Assembly: GCF_027947575.1 (NCBI RefSeq)
Contig: NZ_CP116256.1
Location: 2,852,001-2,916,000, forward strand
Reading direction: 5' to 3'
DNA length: 64,000 nt
Source: Streptomyces rubrogriseus
GTDB taxonomy: Bacteria > Actinomycetota > Actinomycetes > Streptomycetales > Streptomycetaceae
The stretch's first letter is position 1. Every line of letters begins with the position of its first letter. A program made the translations under genes and the position numbers. Below the pieces are notes generated by a model, which worked only from the letters and a program-made list of their open reading frames with translations, was not told where the DNA came from and did no database searches. This document shows, one piece after another, positions 55,504 to 64,000 of the stretch.

Positions 55504-58227
55504 TCAGGCGGCCGCGGGTGCCGCCGCCAGCGCCTCCCGCAGCCGCCGCGCCTGTGTCACCAGCCGTGACGTACCGCGGCGGTCCGCCACCCCCGACAGG
55601 TGCGGCAGATGGCCCCGTTCGCCCGTCAGCTCGGCGCACTCGGCCGCCACGGCCAGCAGTTCACCGAGCCCACGGGCCGACGATGCCGTGGCGCCACCGG
55701 TGGAGAGATCGGCGAGCAGCACGGGGAGCACCTGGCGCAGGACCGCCCACACCGTGGCATTCGCCCCCGTCGACGCGGCGGTGCGCACCGCGTCCGCCAG
55801 CCGCGCCGGTTTCACCGCGCCGCGCCGCACCAACTGGCCGAGATCCGCGCCCAGTCGGTCGGCTTCGAGCCGACCGCGCGCCGCCAGTACGAGCAGGGCG
55901 TCCACCGCGGCGAGCCGGTCCTCGGCGTGCCGCGCACCCAGTCCGTACGCCACGGACAGATGCACCGCCTCGCCCACCTCGCCGTCCGCGTCGGCGAGGT
56001 GGGGCAACACCGCGGCGGCGGTGCCCTGCTGGTCGTGCACGGCCGCCTCGGACACGTCCCGCAGCAGCCGCGCGGCCACCAACTCCGGTCGCTCGGGCAG
56101 CAGAGCGAACCAGTGCGGTCGCATCGCGCCGCTCCAGTGACTGCAGTACCAGTGGTCCGAGTCAGGGTTCACCGGACGCCCAAGCAGCCGCAGGGCGGCG
56201 GGGAACTCCTCCGCCCGGAGGTCGGGCACCTCACCGAGTTCCACCAGGATCCGGGTGTCCGACGTCCGCCGGGTGACGGACGGGGCGGCCCGCTCGGTGA
56301 GCAACCGGCGCGCGAGCCGCTCCCCCTCCTCGGTGCCCAGCGCCGCCGCGCGTTCCGCCGCCGCGAGCGCCGCCGGGCGGTCGTCCCGCCGCACCCGCAG
56401 CAGCGCCTGGCCGAAGTCGACCGCCGCGACCCGGGCGCCCGTGCGGCGGTAGGCGTCCAGGCGGTCCACCAGCTCGTCGGGTTCGAGCAGACCCGTGCCC
56501 CAGGTGGGGGTGGCCAGCAGGAACGGCTGGGGATCGGTGCGCAGCCGGTGCGCCACCTCCCAGACGCGGGCCTCGAAGGGGCGGGCCAGGGAGTTGTGCG
56601 CGCAGCCGGAGTTCGTCAACCCGTCGCGGACCACGCGGTGCAAGGTGTCCGTCCGGACCTTCCCGTACAAGGTCGCCAGGAGCAGGTCGAAGGCGCGCGC
56701 GTCGTCGAACAGTTCGTGGCGGCGGGCGAAGAAGTCGTCGGGCCGGTGGCCGTGCCGCGGCTCCCCCTCGGCCCACCAGCGGCGGGCGACCACCGGTTCC
56801 AGGGCCTCGAGCAGGGCGTCCCGGTCCAGGTGCGCGTGCCGGACCAGCCCGTCCAGGGCGCGCTCGAACACGGACACGTCGCTCCCGGCAGCCAGCAACG
56901 CGCTGATCTCCTCGGCGACTTCGACGGCCGCCGCGGGAGCGGGGGCTAGGCGCACCCGCTGCGGCGGCGGAGGCAGTACCTCCTCGTGGGCCACGGGCAG
57001 CGCGTCCGGCGGTGTCGCCCCCAGGGTGCGCACCGCCCGGGCGCGCAGGGCGGGGATCAACTGCTCGGCCGCCCCGGCCAGCTCCTCCCGGACTTCCACG
57101 GCGGTGACCTTGCCGACATGCCGCTCGACCAGCTTCAGCGCCCGCTCCTGCGCGTCGGAGTCCTCGTGCCCGAACGCCCGGGCGGCGGCGGGCAGCAACT
57201 CACCGGCCGCGGACCGGTTCTTGGTGAGTACCTTGCCGAGCAGCACGAGCTGGGCCCGCACCAGCTTCTTCTCGGTGCGGAACAGCACCGCCTCGGTCAT
57301 CTCCGCCAACCGCCGCGGGGACAACTCTCCGGCCAGGGCCAGGGCGGCCAGCACCGACTGGGCGTGGGAGGCCACCGTCGGCATCGCGTCCGAGGCGAGC
57401 GCCGTCCAGTCGGCCGTCCGCCGGCGCTCCTCCTCGCGGGTCAGGGCCAGGTCCTTCAGCAGACGCAGGAACACCCGTAGCTCGGCCGGTGCGCCCCCGC
57501 GCAGCAGCCGTGCCACGCACGCGTCGACCACGGCCCGTCGGTCGAGCACGCCCTCGCCGGTCAGCCCCGCCAGGGCGCTGGTCCAGCTCTCGGGTCCGTC
57601 GCCGGACAGCCATCCGAGCTGCGCGCCGACGCCTTCGGTGCGGAAGAGGGCGGCGACCAGCTCCGCGAGGTGCGGGTCCCGGCGCAGGCGGTCGCCGACC
57701 GTCCCACCGCGCTGCCAGCCGCCGCCGACGTGGGCGAGCCAGCCCTGGACGTACGCCTCCGTCGTCGGCACCGGGCAGCCGGACAACCGCACCAGGCCGG
57801 CCATCAGCTCGTACGACACGTTGGAAGCGGCCGGTCGCTGGGCGAGGCGGTGCGCCACGTCGGCCAGCCACCCGCGATCGCGGTCGCCCAGCACATGCAG
57901 CAGGACCGCCGGAGACGCCTGCGACCAGCGCATGTCGACGGCCGCGAGCCAGTTCGCCACGGCCGCGGCGCCGGTCTGGCACGCCGCCCCGGCCGCGTGC
58001 AGCGCCGGATGGGCCCGGCGGGAGTCCGCGGACCAGCGGGCCGCCTTCAGCTCCTGTCGGACCGACTTCAACTCGGGGAAACAGGCGCGCCGCTGCGCAT
58101 CGGTCATGCCGTCGAGCAGCGCCACGACCTCGGCCGTCCGACCCGCTCGCACCGCCGCCACCAGCAGCCCCGTCGTGTCCGCAGCCGCAGCCGCAGTCGC
58201 CACCCCACTCGCCGCCGTCGTCGTCAT
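55504..58227 (-). CDS. DUF6493 HEAT-repeat-like protein
   Basis: A 907-residue all-helical protein. The first half is made of HEAT/armadillo-like repeats (LLVAAVRAGRTAEVVALLDG, VRQELKAARWSADSRRAHPA, FLRLLKDLALTREEERRRTA, RAQLVLLGKVLTKNRSAAGE). The C-terminal half continues with WYCSHWSGAMRPHWFALLPE and further helices. It matches DUF6493 as recalled, a Streptomyces-type family of unknown role. It starts inside the stop of the SWIM zinc-finger gene (ATGA overlap), so both are made together. It could be a scaffold for the SWIM protein. Confidence 0.85.
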   Translation of the reverse strand: MTTTAASGVATAAAAADTTGLLVAAVRAGRTAEVVALLDGMTDAQRRACFPELKSVRQELKAARWSADSRRAHPALHAAGAACQTGAAAVANWLAAVDMRWSQASPAVLLHVLGDRDRGWLADVAHRLAQRPAASNVSYELMAGLVRLSGCPVPTTEAYVQGWLAHVGGGWQRGGTVGDRLRRDPHLAELVAALFRTEGVGAQLGWLSGDGPESWTSALAGLTGEGVLDRRAVVDACVARLLRGGAPAELRVFLRLLKDLALTREEERRRTADWTALASDAMPTVASHAQSVLAALALAGELSPRRLAEMTEAVLFRTEKKLVRAQLVLLGKVLTKNRSAAGELLPAAARAFGHEDSDAQERALKLVERHVGKVTAVEVREELAGAAEQLIPALRARAVRTLGATPPDALPVAHEEVLPPPPQRVRLAPAPAAAVEVAEEISALLAAGSDVSVFERALDGLVRHAHLDRDALLEALEPVVARRWWAEGEPRHGHRPDDFFARRHELFDDARAFDLLLATLYGKVRTDTLHRVVRDGLTNSGCAHNSLARPFEARVWEVAHRLRTDPQPFLLATPTWGTGLLEPDELVDRLDAYRRTGARVAAVDFGQALLRVRRDDRPAALAAAERAAALGTEEGERLARRLLTERAAPSVTRRTSDTRILVELGEVPDLRAEEFPAALRLLGRPVNPDSDHWYCSHWSGAMRPHWFALLPERPELVAARLLRDVSEAAVHDQQGTAAAVLPHLADADGEVGEAVHLSVAYGLGARHAEDRLAAVDALLVLAARGRLEADRLGADLGQLVRRGAVKPARLADAVRTAASTGANATVWAVLRQVLPVLLADLSTGGATASSARGLGELLAVAAECAELTGERGHLPHLSGVADRRGTSRLVTQARRLREALAAAPAAA

Positions 58228-59627
58228 CGCGCACCCCCGTCGACCCGAACCGCACCCTGCGGCTCGCCGGAACCCCGCCGTACCATCCGCACCGCCAGCG
58301 CGTGCTTGCACGGACCGCGCCCGCCCCGGTACTTGGCCCACCACAGGCAGCTGCACGAGAGCACCCCCGCCTCCTCGCGCACCCGGTGCACATGACCGTC
58401 CTCGGCCGTGACCGTCCCGATCGCACCGTCCAGGACGACCCGGCCCGCCGCCACCAGGGCGCGGGCCGAACGCAGCCGGGGATTGTGCCGCTCCACGCGC
58501 TCCGCGTCGTACGGCAGCTCCCGGTGGAAGTAGGCCGCCTCGGCGGTGTCGTACCCGACGCGCCCCGAGGTGCCGAGGCGGACCAGCGCCGCACGCACCC
58601 GCTCGGCGGTCAGGCCCGAGGCGGTGGCCAGGTCGGCGATGTCGATCCGGGGCTCCCAGGCGAGGAGCACCGAGATCAGCTCGGCGTCCGCGGCCGCCTC
58701 GTCGGTGGCGAGCGCGTCGAGGACACCGCCCTCACCGGAGAACCCGCGGGCGGCGTCGGGGGACAGGGTGAGGGTGAGCCGCATACCCGGCAGGAGCACC
58801 TCCCAGGCGGAGGCCGTGGCGGAGGCCCCCGAGGCGACCGCCGGTCCGTAGACCCGCAGGGCCGTGGCGTGCCGCAGTACGCGGTGCAGCGCGACCAGCC
58901 GCTCGGGACCGGGCAGGCACACCGCGCCGGGCACCGCGCGCGTCGTCGGCCGCAGTGAACGCCCGGAGGGCACCACCCACCGGGGGCCGGTCGCCGCGCT
59001 CCTGCCGGCGCGGGGCAGCGCACGCAGGAAGCGCACCGCCTCGGCCGCGTCCAGTTCGGCCCGCAGGTCGAAGCCGGCCGCTATGACCTGGGCCTCGGCG
59101 AAACCGCGCAGCCACCGGTCGGGCAGCGGCACCTTCTTCTCGACGACCGGGCCGTCCAGCGTGGTCACCGCCAATTCCTCGGGACCCACCCGCAGGTGCA
59201 GCGGGTCGTCGGCGCCGATCCGGGACAGGGCCTCGCGCAAGGGGTTGTTGACGTCGACGTTGGTCGTGCCGTGTCCGACCTCGCCGCCGTCGAGGCCCGC
59301 CTCCAGCACGTCCAGGCGGGCGTAGACCCCGCCGCAGCCGGAGAAGGACTCGAAGCGGAGCCGGTCGCCGCTGCCCGTCACCACCGGGTCGAGCGAGGCC
59401 CGCAGCTGCGGCTGGTAGTACCGCGCGGCGGCCACGTCGGCCACCGCGAGCAGCGCCGTGGCCGCCTTCTGCGGCGTCGTCAGGAAGCCCGCGAAGAACC
59501 GCGGATGGTCCACGGCGCCGGCCGGCGTCGCACCCCGGGAGGTCTCCAGCCCCAGGTGCTGCCCGCCCGCAGCGGATTCCAGCACGGAGGGTCGTCGATA
59601 GGCCACGGCCTGCAAAGATCGCGTCAT
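58224..59627 (-). CDS. SWIM zinc-finger protein
   Basis: A 467-residue protein with a SWIM motif near its C-terminus (about 424-440): CSCLWWAKYRGGRGPCKHAL, the CxCxnCxH pattern that binds zinc and often DNA or protein. The N-terminal 400 residues are helical (GFLTTPQKAATALLAVADVA, DLATASGLTAERVRAALVRL) and include a small winged-helix-like stretch. There is no clear ribosome site; the ATG is close to a promoter-like AT-rich stretch (TTTTGAC and TTGTTT near 59658-59680), so leaderless starts are possible. It is coupled to the DUF6493 gene. Confidence 0.88.
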   Translation of the reverse strand: MTRSLQAVAYRRPSVLESAAGGQHLGLETSRGATPAGAVDHPRFFAGFLTTPQKAATALLAVADVAAARYYQPQLRASLDPVVTGSGDRLRFESFSGCGGVYARLDVLEAGLDGGEVGHGTTNVDVNNPLREALSRIGADDPLHLRVGPEELAVTTLDGPVVEKKVPLPDRWLRGFAEAQVIAAGFDLRAELDAAEAVRFLRALPRAGRSAATGPRWVVPSGRSLRPTTRAVPGAVCLPGPERLVALHRVLRHATALRVYGPAVASGASATASAWEVLLPGMRLTLTLSPDAARGFSGEGGVLDALATDEAAADAELISVLLAWEPRIDIADLATASGLTAERVRAALVRLGTSGRVGYDTAEAAYFHRELPYDAERVERHNPRLRSARALVAAGRVVLDGAIGTVTAEDGHVHRVREEAGVLSCSCLWWAKYRGGRGPCKHALAVRMVRRGSGEPQGAVRVDGGAR

Positions 59628-59777
59628 GGAAAAACCGTAGAGGCGACCACTGACAATCGTTTTGACCTGCGGAAACAACCGAGTTGAAGGGGAAGTCGAA
59701 ACACCCGCCGCAGGGCGGCGCAGGGCCGCGCACCGGGGGATGACGCCGGTGCGCGGCACAGCCGACAGGGTACGGGA

Positions 59778-61364
59778 CTACTGGCCCACCCGGCCGGGTC
59801 GGAGCACCTTCGTGAACAGCACCGTGCCGTCCTGTTCGCGCAACCGCACCGTCATCTCGGCGCTGCCGCCGTCGATGTCCACCTCGCCGAAGAACTGGTA
59901 GCCGCCCGCGGGGGAGACGTTCGAGGCGGTCGGCGCCTTCACGAAGACCCGTTCGGGACCGAAGGTGCCGTCCAGCGCGCTGGCCGGGAAGGCGCCCGCG
60001 TTGAGCGGCCCGGACACGAACTCCCAGAACGGCTCGAAGTCACTGAACGCGGCCCGCGACGGCTGGTAGTGCTGGGCCGAGGTGTGGTGCACGTCCGCCG
60101 TCAGCCACACGGTGCCGGTGATCCTGCGGTGCTTGACGAAGCGCAGCAGTTCGGCGATCTGCAGCTCGCGGCCCAGGGGTGCGCCGGGGTCGCCCTGCGC
60201 GATCGCCTCGATGTGGGGCGCGCCCTCGGTGGTGTCCGGCACGACGAGACCGATCGGCATGTCCGCCGCGATGACCTTCCACACGGCACGCGACCGCGCC
60301 AGCTCCCGCTTGAGCCACTCCAACTGCTCGCGGCCCAGGATGCCCTGCGGGTCCACGGTCTGTTCGCCGGGGGAGTTGGCGTTGCGGAACGTCCGCATGT
60401 CCAGGACGAACACGTCGAGCAGCGGGCCCTGGCGCAGCACCCGGTGGACCCGACCCTCGCGCGCGCCGGGGCGCAGGGAGGAGACCGGGAAGTACTCGCC
60501 GAACGCGCGCCGGGCGCGGGCCGCCAGGACGTCGACGCTCTTCTCGGTGTACCGGTCGTCCGTGTCCGCGATCACCTGGCCCGGGTACCAGTTGTTGCGC
60601 ACCTCGTGGTCGTCCCACTGGACGATCGACGGGACCTGCGCGTTGAAGCGCCGCAGGTTCTCGTCGAGCAGGTTGTAGCGGAAGTTGCCGCGGAACTCGG
60701 CGAGGGTCTCGGCGACCTTGGACTTCTCCTCGGTCGTGATGTTCCGCCAGATGCCGCCGTCGGGCAGGGCGGCCGTCTCCGCGATGGGGCCGTCCGCGTA
60801 GATGTTGTCGCCGCTGCACAGGAAGAAGTCCGGGTCCAGGGCGCCCATGGCGTCGTAGATGCGGTAGCCGCCGAGGTCGGGGTTGATGCCCCAGCCCTGG
60901 CCCGCGAGGTCGCCGGACCACACGAAGCGCACGCCGTCGCGCCGGCGGACCGGCACGGTGCGGAAGGTCCCGGTGACCGGCTCGCCGGTGCGGCGCGGGT
61001 CGTCCGGGTCGGCGAGGAGCACGCGGTAGTGGATCTGCTCGCCCGGCGGCAGGCCGCGCAGCCGGGTGGTGCCGGTGAAGTCGGTGTCGCGCCCGAGCAG
61101 CGGGCCGTGCCACCGGTGCGGGTGGCGGAACGACTCGGTCGCCGACGTCTCGACGATCATCCGGGCCGGCCGGTCCGACCGCACCCACACCAGACCGGAG
61201 TGGGAGGTCACGTCTCCGGCCTGCACGCCCCAGCCCGCCCCCGGCCGCCCGGAACGGGCGAACGCCGGCGCCGTCCCGAGGGCGGTGGGCAGGGTCAGGG
61301 CGGCCGACGCGGCGAGCGAACCGCGCAGCACGCCGCGGCGGCCGGGCAGCGGACGGTGTGACAT
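59778..61364 (-). CDS. phoD: Alkaline phosphatase D family protein
   Basis: A 528-residue secreted phosphodiesterase/phosphatase. ATG at 61364 follows CTGGAGG. The start shows a Tat signal with RRGVLRGSLAASAALTLP. The N-terminal PhoD domain (GWGVQAGDVTSHSGLVWVRS) is followed by metal-binding catalytic motifs: FVWSGDLAGQGWG, LCSGDNIYADGPI, VQWDDHEVRNNWYPG, and WLTADVHHTSAQHYQPS. PhoD enzymes of Bacillus release phosphate from teichoic acids. Phosphate control (PHO box) was not identified. Length and motifs are complete. Confidence 0.95.
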   Translation of the reverse strand: MSHRPLPGRRGVLRGSLAASAALTLPTALGTAPAFARSGRPGAGWGVQAGDVTSHSGLVWVRSDRPARMIVETSATESFRHPHRWHGPLLGRDTDFTGTTRLRGLPPGEQIHYRVLLADPDDPRRTGEPVTGTFRTVPVRRRDGVRFVWSGDLAGQGWGINPDLGGYRIYDAMGALDPDFFLCSGDNIYADGPIAETAALPDGGIWRNITTEEKSKVAETLAEFRGNFRYNLLDENLRRFNAQVPSIVQWDDHEVRNNWYPGQVIADTDDRYTEKSVDVLAARARRAFGEYFPVSSLRPGAREGRVHRVLRQGPLLDVFVLDMRTFRNANSPGEQTVDPQGILGREQLEWLKRELARSRAVWKVIAADMPIGLVVPDTTEGAPHIEAIAQGDPGAPLGRELQIAELLRFVKHRRITGTVWLTADVHHTSAQHYQPSRAAFSDFEPFWEFVSGPLNAGAFPASALDGTFGPERVFVKAPTASNVSPAGGYQFFGEVDIDGGSAEMTVRLREQDGTVLFTKVLRPGRVGQ

Positions 61365-61539
61365 GGATGCGCCTCCAGAGACGGGATCCGGCCCGTTGCC
61401 GGGGTGCGTTCGGGCCATGTGCAGAGCCAGACCTACTGGCACGGCGCGGCGCCCACGGAAATTCCGGGTGAACAACCCGGACGAGCGAGTGACGCGCGAC
61501 CCTCGGGCCCGTGCGCCCGCGCGAGGCAGACGCGCCACG

Positions 61540-62994
61540 TCACACGGCCTGTGCCATCCTCGCCACCCCTGCCCGGATCCGTCCCGGCGACAGATGGGCG
61601 TACCCCAGGACCAGCCGCACCTCCTGCGCCCGTGCTCCGGCCGCCCCGCCGGGCCCGTAGGCCGACAGCGGGCGCACCGCGATGCCCGCCTCCGTCACGC
61701 GCGCGAGGAAGCGCTCCTCGGGACCGTGCCGCCCGGGAAGCGTGGCGATGGCGTGCAGCCCGGCGGCGATGCCGGTGACGCGTGCGCCGGGGAAGTGCTC
61801 CGCAAGCGCCGCGACCAGGGCGTCGCGGCGCTCCCGGTAGGCGCGCTGGCAGACGCGGAGCTGGCGGTCGTAGTCGCCGCGCTCGACGAAGCGGGCGAAG
61901 AGCGCCTGGTCGAGGGCCGGGTGCCCGAGGTCGGTGGTCCGCTTGCGCTCGACGACGTCGTCCGCCAGCCAGTCCGGCACCAGCAGCCAGCCCAGCCGCA
62001 GCCCCGGCGCCAGGGACTTGCTCACCGAGCCCGTGTAGGCGACGCGTTCCGGATCGAGCCCCTGGAGCGCGCCCACGGGGGCACGGTCGTAGCGGAAGTC
62101 GCCGTCGTAGTCGTCCTCCAGGACGAGGCCGTCCACGGACCGTGCCCAGTCGAGCAGTTCGGCGCGCCGCCGCGCCGAGTAGGCGATCCCGGTGGGGAAC
62201 TGGTGGGCCGGTGTCGTCACCACGAGCCGGACGCCCGACGCGTACAGCGGGCCCGTGGCGAGGCCCTCGTCGTCCAGGGAGAGGGGCACGGTGCCGAGGC
62301 CCGCCGCGGCGTACAGGGCGTGGTGCTGGGGGCTGCCGGGGTCCTCGACACCGGCGGTGCGCGTCCCGCGCGCGTGGAGCACGCTCGCCAGTAGCGAGGT
62401 GGCCTGTGCCACGCCGGAGACCACCATGATCCGTTCCGGGTCGGCCACCACGCCCCGGCGCCGCGCGAGCAGCTCGGCCAGCGCGGTCCGCAGCCGGGGC
62501 AGCCCGCGCGGGTCGGGGTAGCCGAGGCTCTCGTGCGGCAGCTCCGTCAGCACGCCCCGCTGCGCGGCGGCCCACGCCGAGCGCGGGAAGAGCGACAGAT
62601 CCGGTGTCCCCGGCACGAAGTCGACGCGATCGGAGGGGGAGCGCGGGGCGAGATCACGCGCGCGCGGACGGGCGGCCCGTACGGCGTCCCCCACCCACGT
62701 CCCCGCGCCCCGCCCGCTGCGCAGATAGCCCTCGGCCGTCAGCTGCTCGTATGCCTCCGTCACCAGCCCCCGCGACACCTTGAGGTCGGACGCCAGGTCC
62801 CGGCTGGACGGGAGGCGGGTGCCCGGCGTGAGCCGGCCCGAGCGGACCGCGTCGCGCAGGGCCTCCTGCAAGGCGCGGCCACGCGCGCGTGCCGGAGCCG
62901 AGGCGGCGGGCAGCAGCAACTCCCAGGCCGCACTGCCGGCGGCGGAGCCCGGAGGGCCGCCAGGAGGGCCGCCCGGGCCGGTCGACGGCGTCAT
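61540..62994 (-). CDS. MocR-type regulator (GntR winged helix + aminotransferase fold)
   Basis: A 484-residue fused regulator. N-terminal winged helix (about 35-105, ALQEALRDAVRSGRLTPGTR, SRDLASDLKVSRGLVTEAYE) is joined to a fold type I aminotransferase domain (about 130-480). The PLP Lys is Lys326 in GSVSKSLAPGLRLGW, with other PLP motifs VLEDDYDGDFRYDRAP and TPAHQFPTGIAYSARR. MocR proteins bind PLP and regulate divergent genes. It is divergent from the membrane gene at 63157, which it may control. ATG at 62994 is behind GGGGGG. Confidence 0.93.
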   Translation of the reverse strand: MTPSTGPGGPPGGPPGSAAGSAAWELLLPAASAPARARGRALQEALRDAVRSGRLTPGTRLPSSRDLASDLKVSRGLVTEAYEQLTAEGYLRSGRGAGTWVGDAVRAARPRARDLAPRSPSDRVDFVPGTPDLSLFPRSAWAAAQRGVLTELPHESLGYPDPRGLPRLRTALAELLARRRGVVADPERIMVVSGVAQATSLLASVLHARGTRTAGVEDPGSPQHHALYAAAGLGTVPLSLDDEGLATGPLYASGVRLVVTTPAHQFPTGIAYSARRRAELLDWARSVDGLVLEDDYDGDFRYDRAPVGALQGLDPERVAYTGSVSKSLAPGLRLGWLLVPDWLADDVVERKRTTDLGHPALDQALFARFVERGDYDRQLRVCQRAYRERRDALVAALAEHFPGARVTGIAAGLHAIATLPGRHGPEERFLARVTEAGIAVRPLSAYGPGGAAGARAQEVRLVLGYAHLSPGRIRAGVARMAQAV

Positions 62995-63156
62995 GAAAGA
63001 AGTCCCCCCGAACATCACGTCCGCACCACGTCTTCCCAATCGTCTCCACTTTACGAGGGGTTGGACCCGCTGGTGCGTAAACCGGAGTGACAGACCACAG
63101 CGAGGGGGCAGGCCGAGGTCGCGCCCCGGAATCGTACGCGCAATCCAGGAGCGCCC

Positions 63157-63663
63157 GTGGACGCCAAGAACCGTTTCGAGACGAAGACCACCTTCGCTCT
63201 CTCCCGACTCGAATGGCTGGGCTTTCTCACCGTATCGGTCGTACTCGCATTCCAGCATCTCGCGGAAATCCGCTGGGCCGTCTTCGTGCTGCTGTTCGCG
63301 GTGATCGACGTCGTCGGATACCTGCCCGGCGCGATCGCCTTCCGGCGCAGCCCGGACGGACACGTTCCGCGCGCCTGCTACGTGGCCTACAACACCATGC
63401 ACAGCCTGGTCACAGCTGGTGTCATGGCCGGGGCGTGGGCGCTGTTCGTCGGGCCGGAATGGGCGCTGCTGGCCCTCCCGATCCACCTCATGGGCGACCG
63501 GGCCCTCTTCGGGAACTCCCTCAAACCCTTCGGTGTCTCCTTCGAGCCGGAAACCACCCCGGAGTTCCGCAGGTTCGAGCAGCGGTACCACTCGGCGGCG
63601 GACTCCGGTGAAAGCGCCGCCGTGCGGACTTCCGTGGAGGACGCCGATGCCCTCCGTGCTTGA
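63157..63663 (+). CDS. Membrane protein of unknown function
   Basis: A 168-residue membrane protein with GTG start and ribosome site CCAGGA. Three to four hydrophobic segments are visible (WLGFLTVSVVLAFQHLA, AVFVLLFAVIDVVGYLPGA, MHSLVTAGVMAGAWALFVG, ALLALPIHLMGDRALFGNSL). The tail is acidic. It overlaps the start of the next gene by 17 bases and is divergent from MocR. Family not recognised. Confidence 0.75.
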   Translation: MDAKNRFETKTTFALSRLEWLGFLTVSVVLAFQHLAEIRWAVFVLLFAVIDVVGYLPGAIAFRRSPDGHVPRACYVAYNTMHSLVTAGVMAGAWALFVGPEWALLALPIHLMGDRALFGNSLKPFGVSFEPETTPEFRRFEQRYHSAADSGESAAVRTSVEDADALRA

Positions 63664-64000
63664 CACACTCGCCGCGCACAGCGACAACCCCAGTTCCTTT
63701 CTCGCCCTCAACAGCGGCAACGCGTACTTCCACGACGGCGGGTTCGACGGCGCCTGCGCCTATCGCACCTCGGGCCGCTACGTACTGCAATTCGGCGGCC
63801 CGTTCACCGCGCCGGAACACCGTGCCCGCCTGCTGGACGCGTTCGCCGCCCACGCCGGCCGCCGTCTGGTCGCCGTGCAACTGCAACGGGCGGACGCCGA
63901 GCTGTACGCGGCGCACGGCTTCACGGTCAACCAGCTCGGGGCGTCGTACGCGGTCGACCTGAGCCGTTTCACGCTGCGCGGCTCACGGTTCGTCCGGCTG
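63647..64000 (+). CDS. DUF2156 / phosphatidylglycerol lysyltransferase-like protein (partial)
   Basis: The first 118 residues of a protein that runs off the right edge. ATG at 63647 overlaps the preceding gene. SSFLALNSGNAYFHDGGFDG, then ACAYRTSGRYVLQFGGPFTA, then VAVQLQRADAELYAAHGFTV resemble the N-terminal GNAT-like half of DUF2156 domains, as in MprF-type lysyl-phosphatidylglycerol synthases. It probably forms an operon with the membrane gene before it. The rest is outside the window. Confidence 0.7.
   Translation, partial: MPSVLDTLAAHSDNPSSFLALNSGNAYFHDGGFDGACAYRTSGRYVLQFGGPFTAPEHRARLLDAFAAHAGRRLVAVQLQRADAELYAAHGFTVNQLGASYAVDLSRFTLRGSRFVRL

Noticed and set aside
1..64000. CRISPR arrays, rRNA genes and insertion sequences
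   Set aside because: No regularly spaced repeats of CRISPR size, no rRNA-like stretches and no transposase were seen while reading both strands.

Overview
The window is high-GC DNA from a Streptomyces-type actinomycete. The evidence is strong G/C third-position bias, many GTG starts with GGAGG-type ribosome sites, Streptomyces-restricted families (DUF6233, DUF6415, DUF6493, DUF8017, Imm21), a second EF-Tu gene (tuf3), and a copy of a GGGGCGCGGGGAACTGCGCG-type intergenic repeat. All identifications come from reading the sequence; no database search was run.

Positions 1 to about 22.9 kb look like the right part of an integrated prophage or composite mobile island. Reading left to right: the end of a gene just before the tape measure gene, a large tape measure protein with an NlpC/P60-like hydrolase domain, distal tail and receptor-binding proteins, an amidase endolysin, a holin and small membrane proteins (all + strand, most overlapping by 1-4 bases). 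After a terminator come two envelope genes on the opposite strand (lipoprotein and MmpS-like) that look like lysogenic-conversion cargo. Next is a DUF7736 gene - tyrosine integrase - HNH endonuclease operon behind a possibly leaderless promoter. From 15.5 to 22.3 kb there is a mosaic of small accessory genes on both strands: an XRE regulator, a Ku DNA-end-binding protein, DUF6233, a LexA-like DNA-binding domain without its protease, DUF6415, a short winged-helix protein and a GntR-UTRA repressor. This stretch is unusually rich in palindromic operator candidates. A 0.68 kb gene-free stretch (22.28-22.96 kb) with hairpins and short direct repeats precedes the first clear chromosomal gene, so the island's right end probably lies there.

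From 22.96 kb to the end the DNA reads as ordinary chromosome: uppP (cell-wall lipid carrier recycling), a TVP38/DedA-type membrane protein, an AlkD-type repair protein, tuf3, a spermidine-synthase-like methyltransferase, two tandem DUF8017 membrane proteins, a hotdog thioesterase, DedA, two hexapeptide-repeat proteins, an EamA transporter remnant, an XRE-cupin regulator, a YbaK editing protein, a cation efflux pump with a divergent ArsR regulator and a PobA-type monooxygenase.

Next comes a three-gene MoxR AAA ATPase / metallopeptidase-VWA cassette (37.3-41.5 kb) with a possible leaderless coupled leader ORF. It is followed by a CoA-binding protein, a CysS-like protein, YigZ, SbcD and SbcC (sbcC is frameshifted as given), an Lrp regulator divergent from a rhodanese, an orphan Imm21 immunity protein, an SDR enzyme, a DUF885 peptidase, a second Lrp regulator divergent from a Cys/Met gamma-lyase, a membrane-anchored ACT-GNAT protein, DUF6493 plus SWIM zinc-finger genes (55.5-59.6 kb), PhoD, a MocR regulator, and a membrane protein followed by a partial DUF2156 protein that runs off the window.

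The best candidates for little-described biology are the mobile-element Ku and SOS-linked LexA-like gene, the operator-rich regulatory region, and the MoxR-VWA cassette with its possible SWIM/DUF6493 partners.
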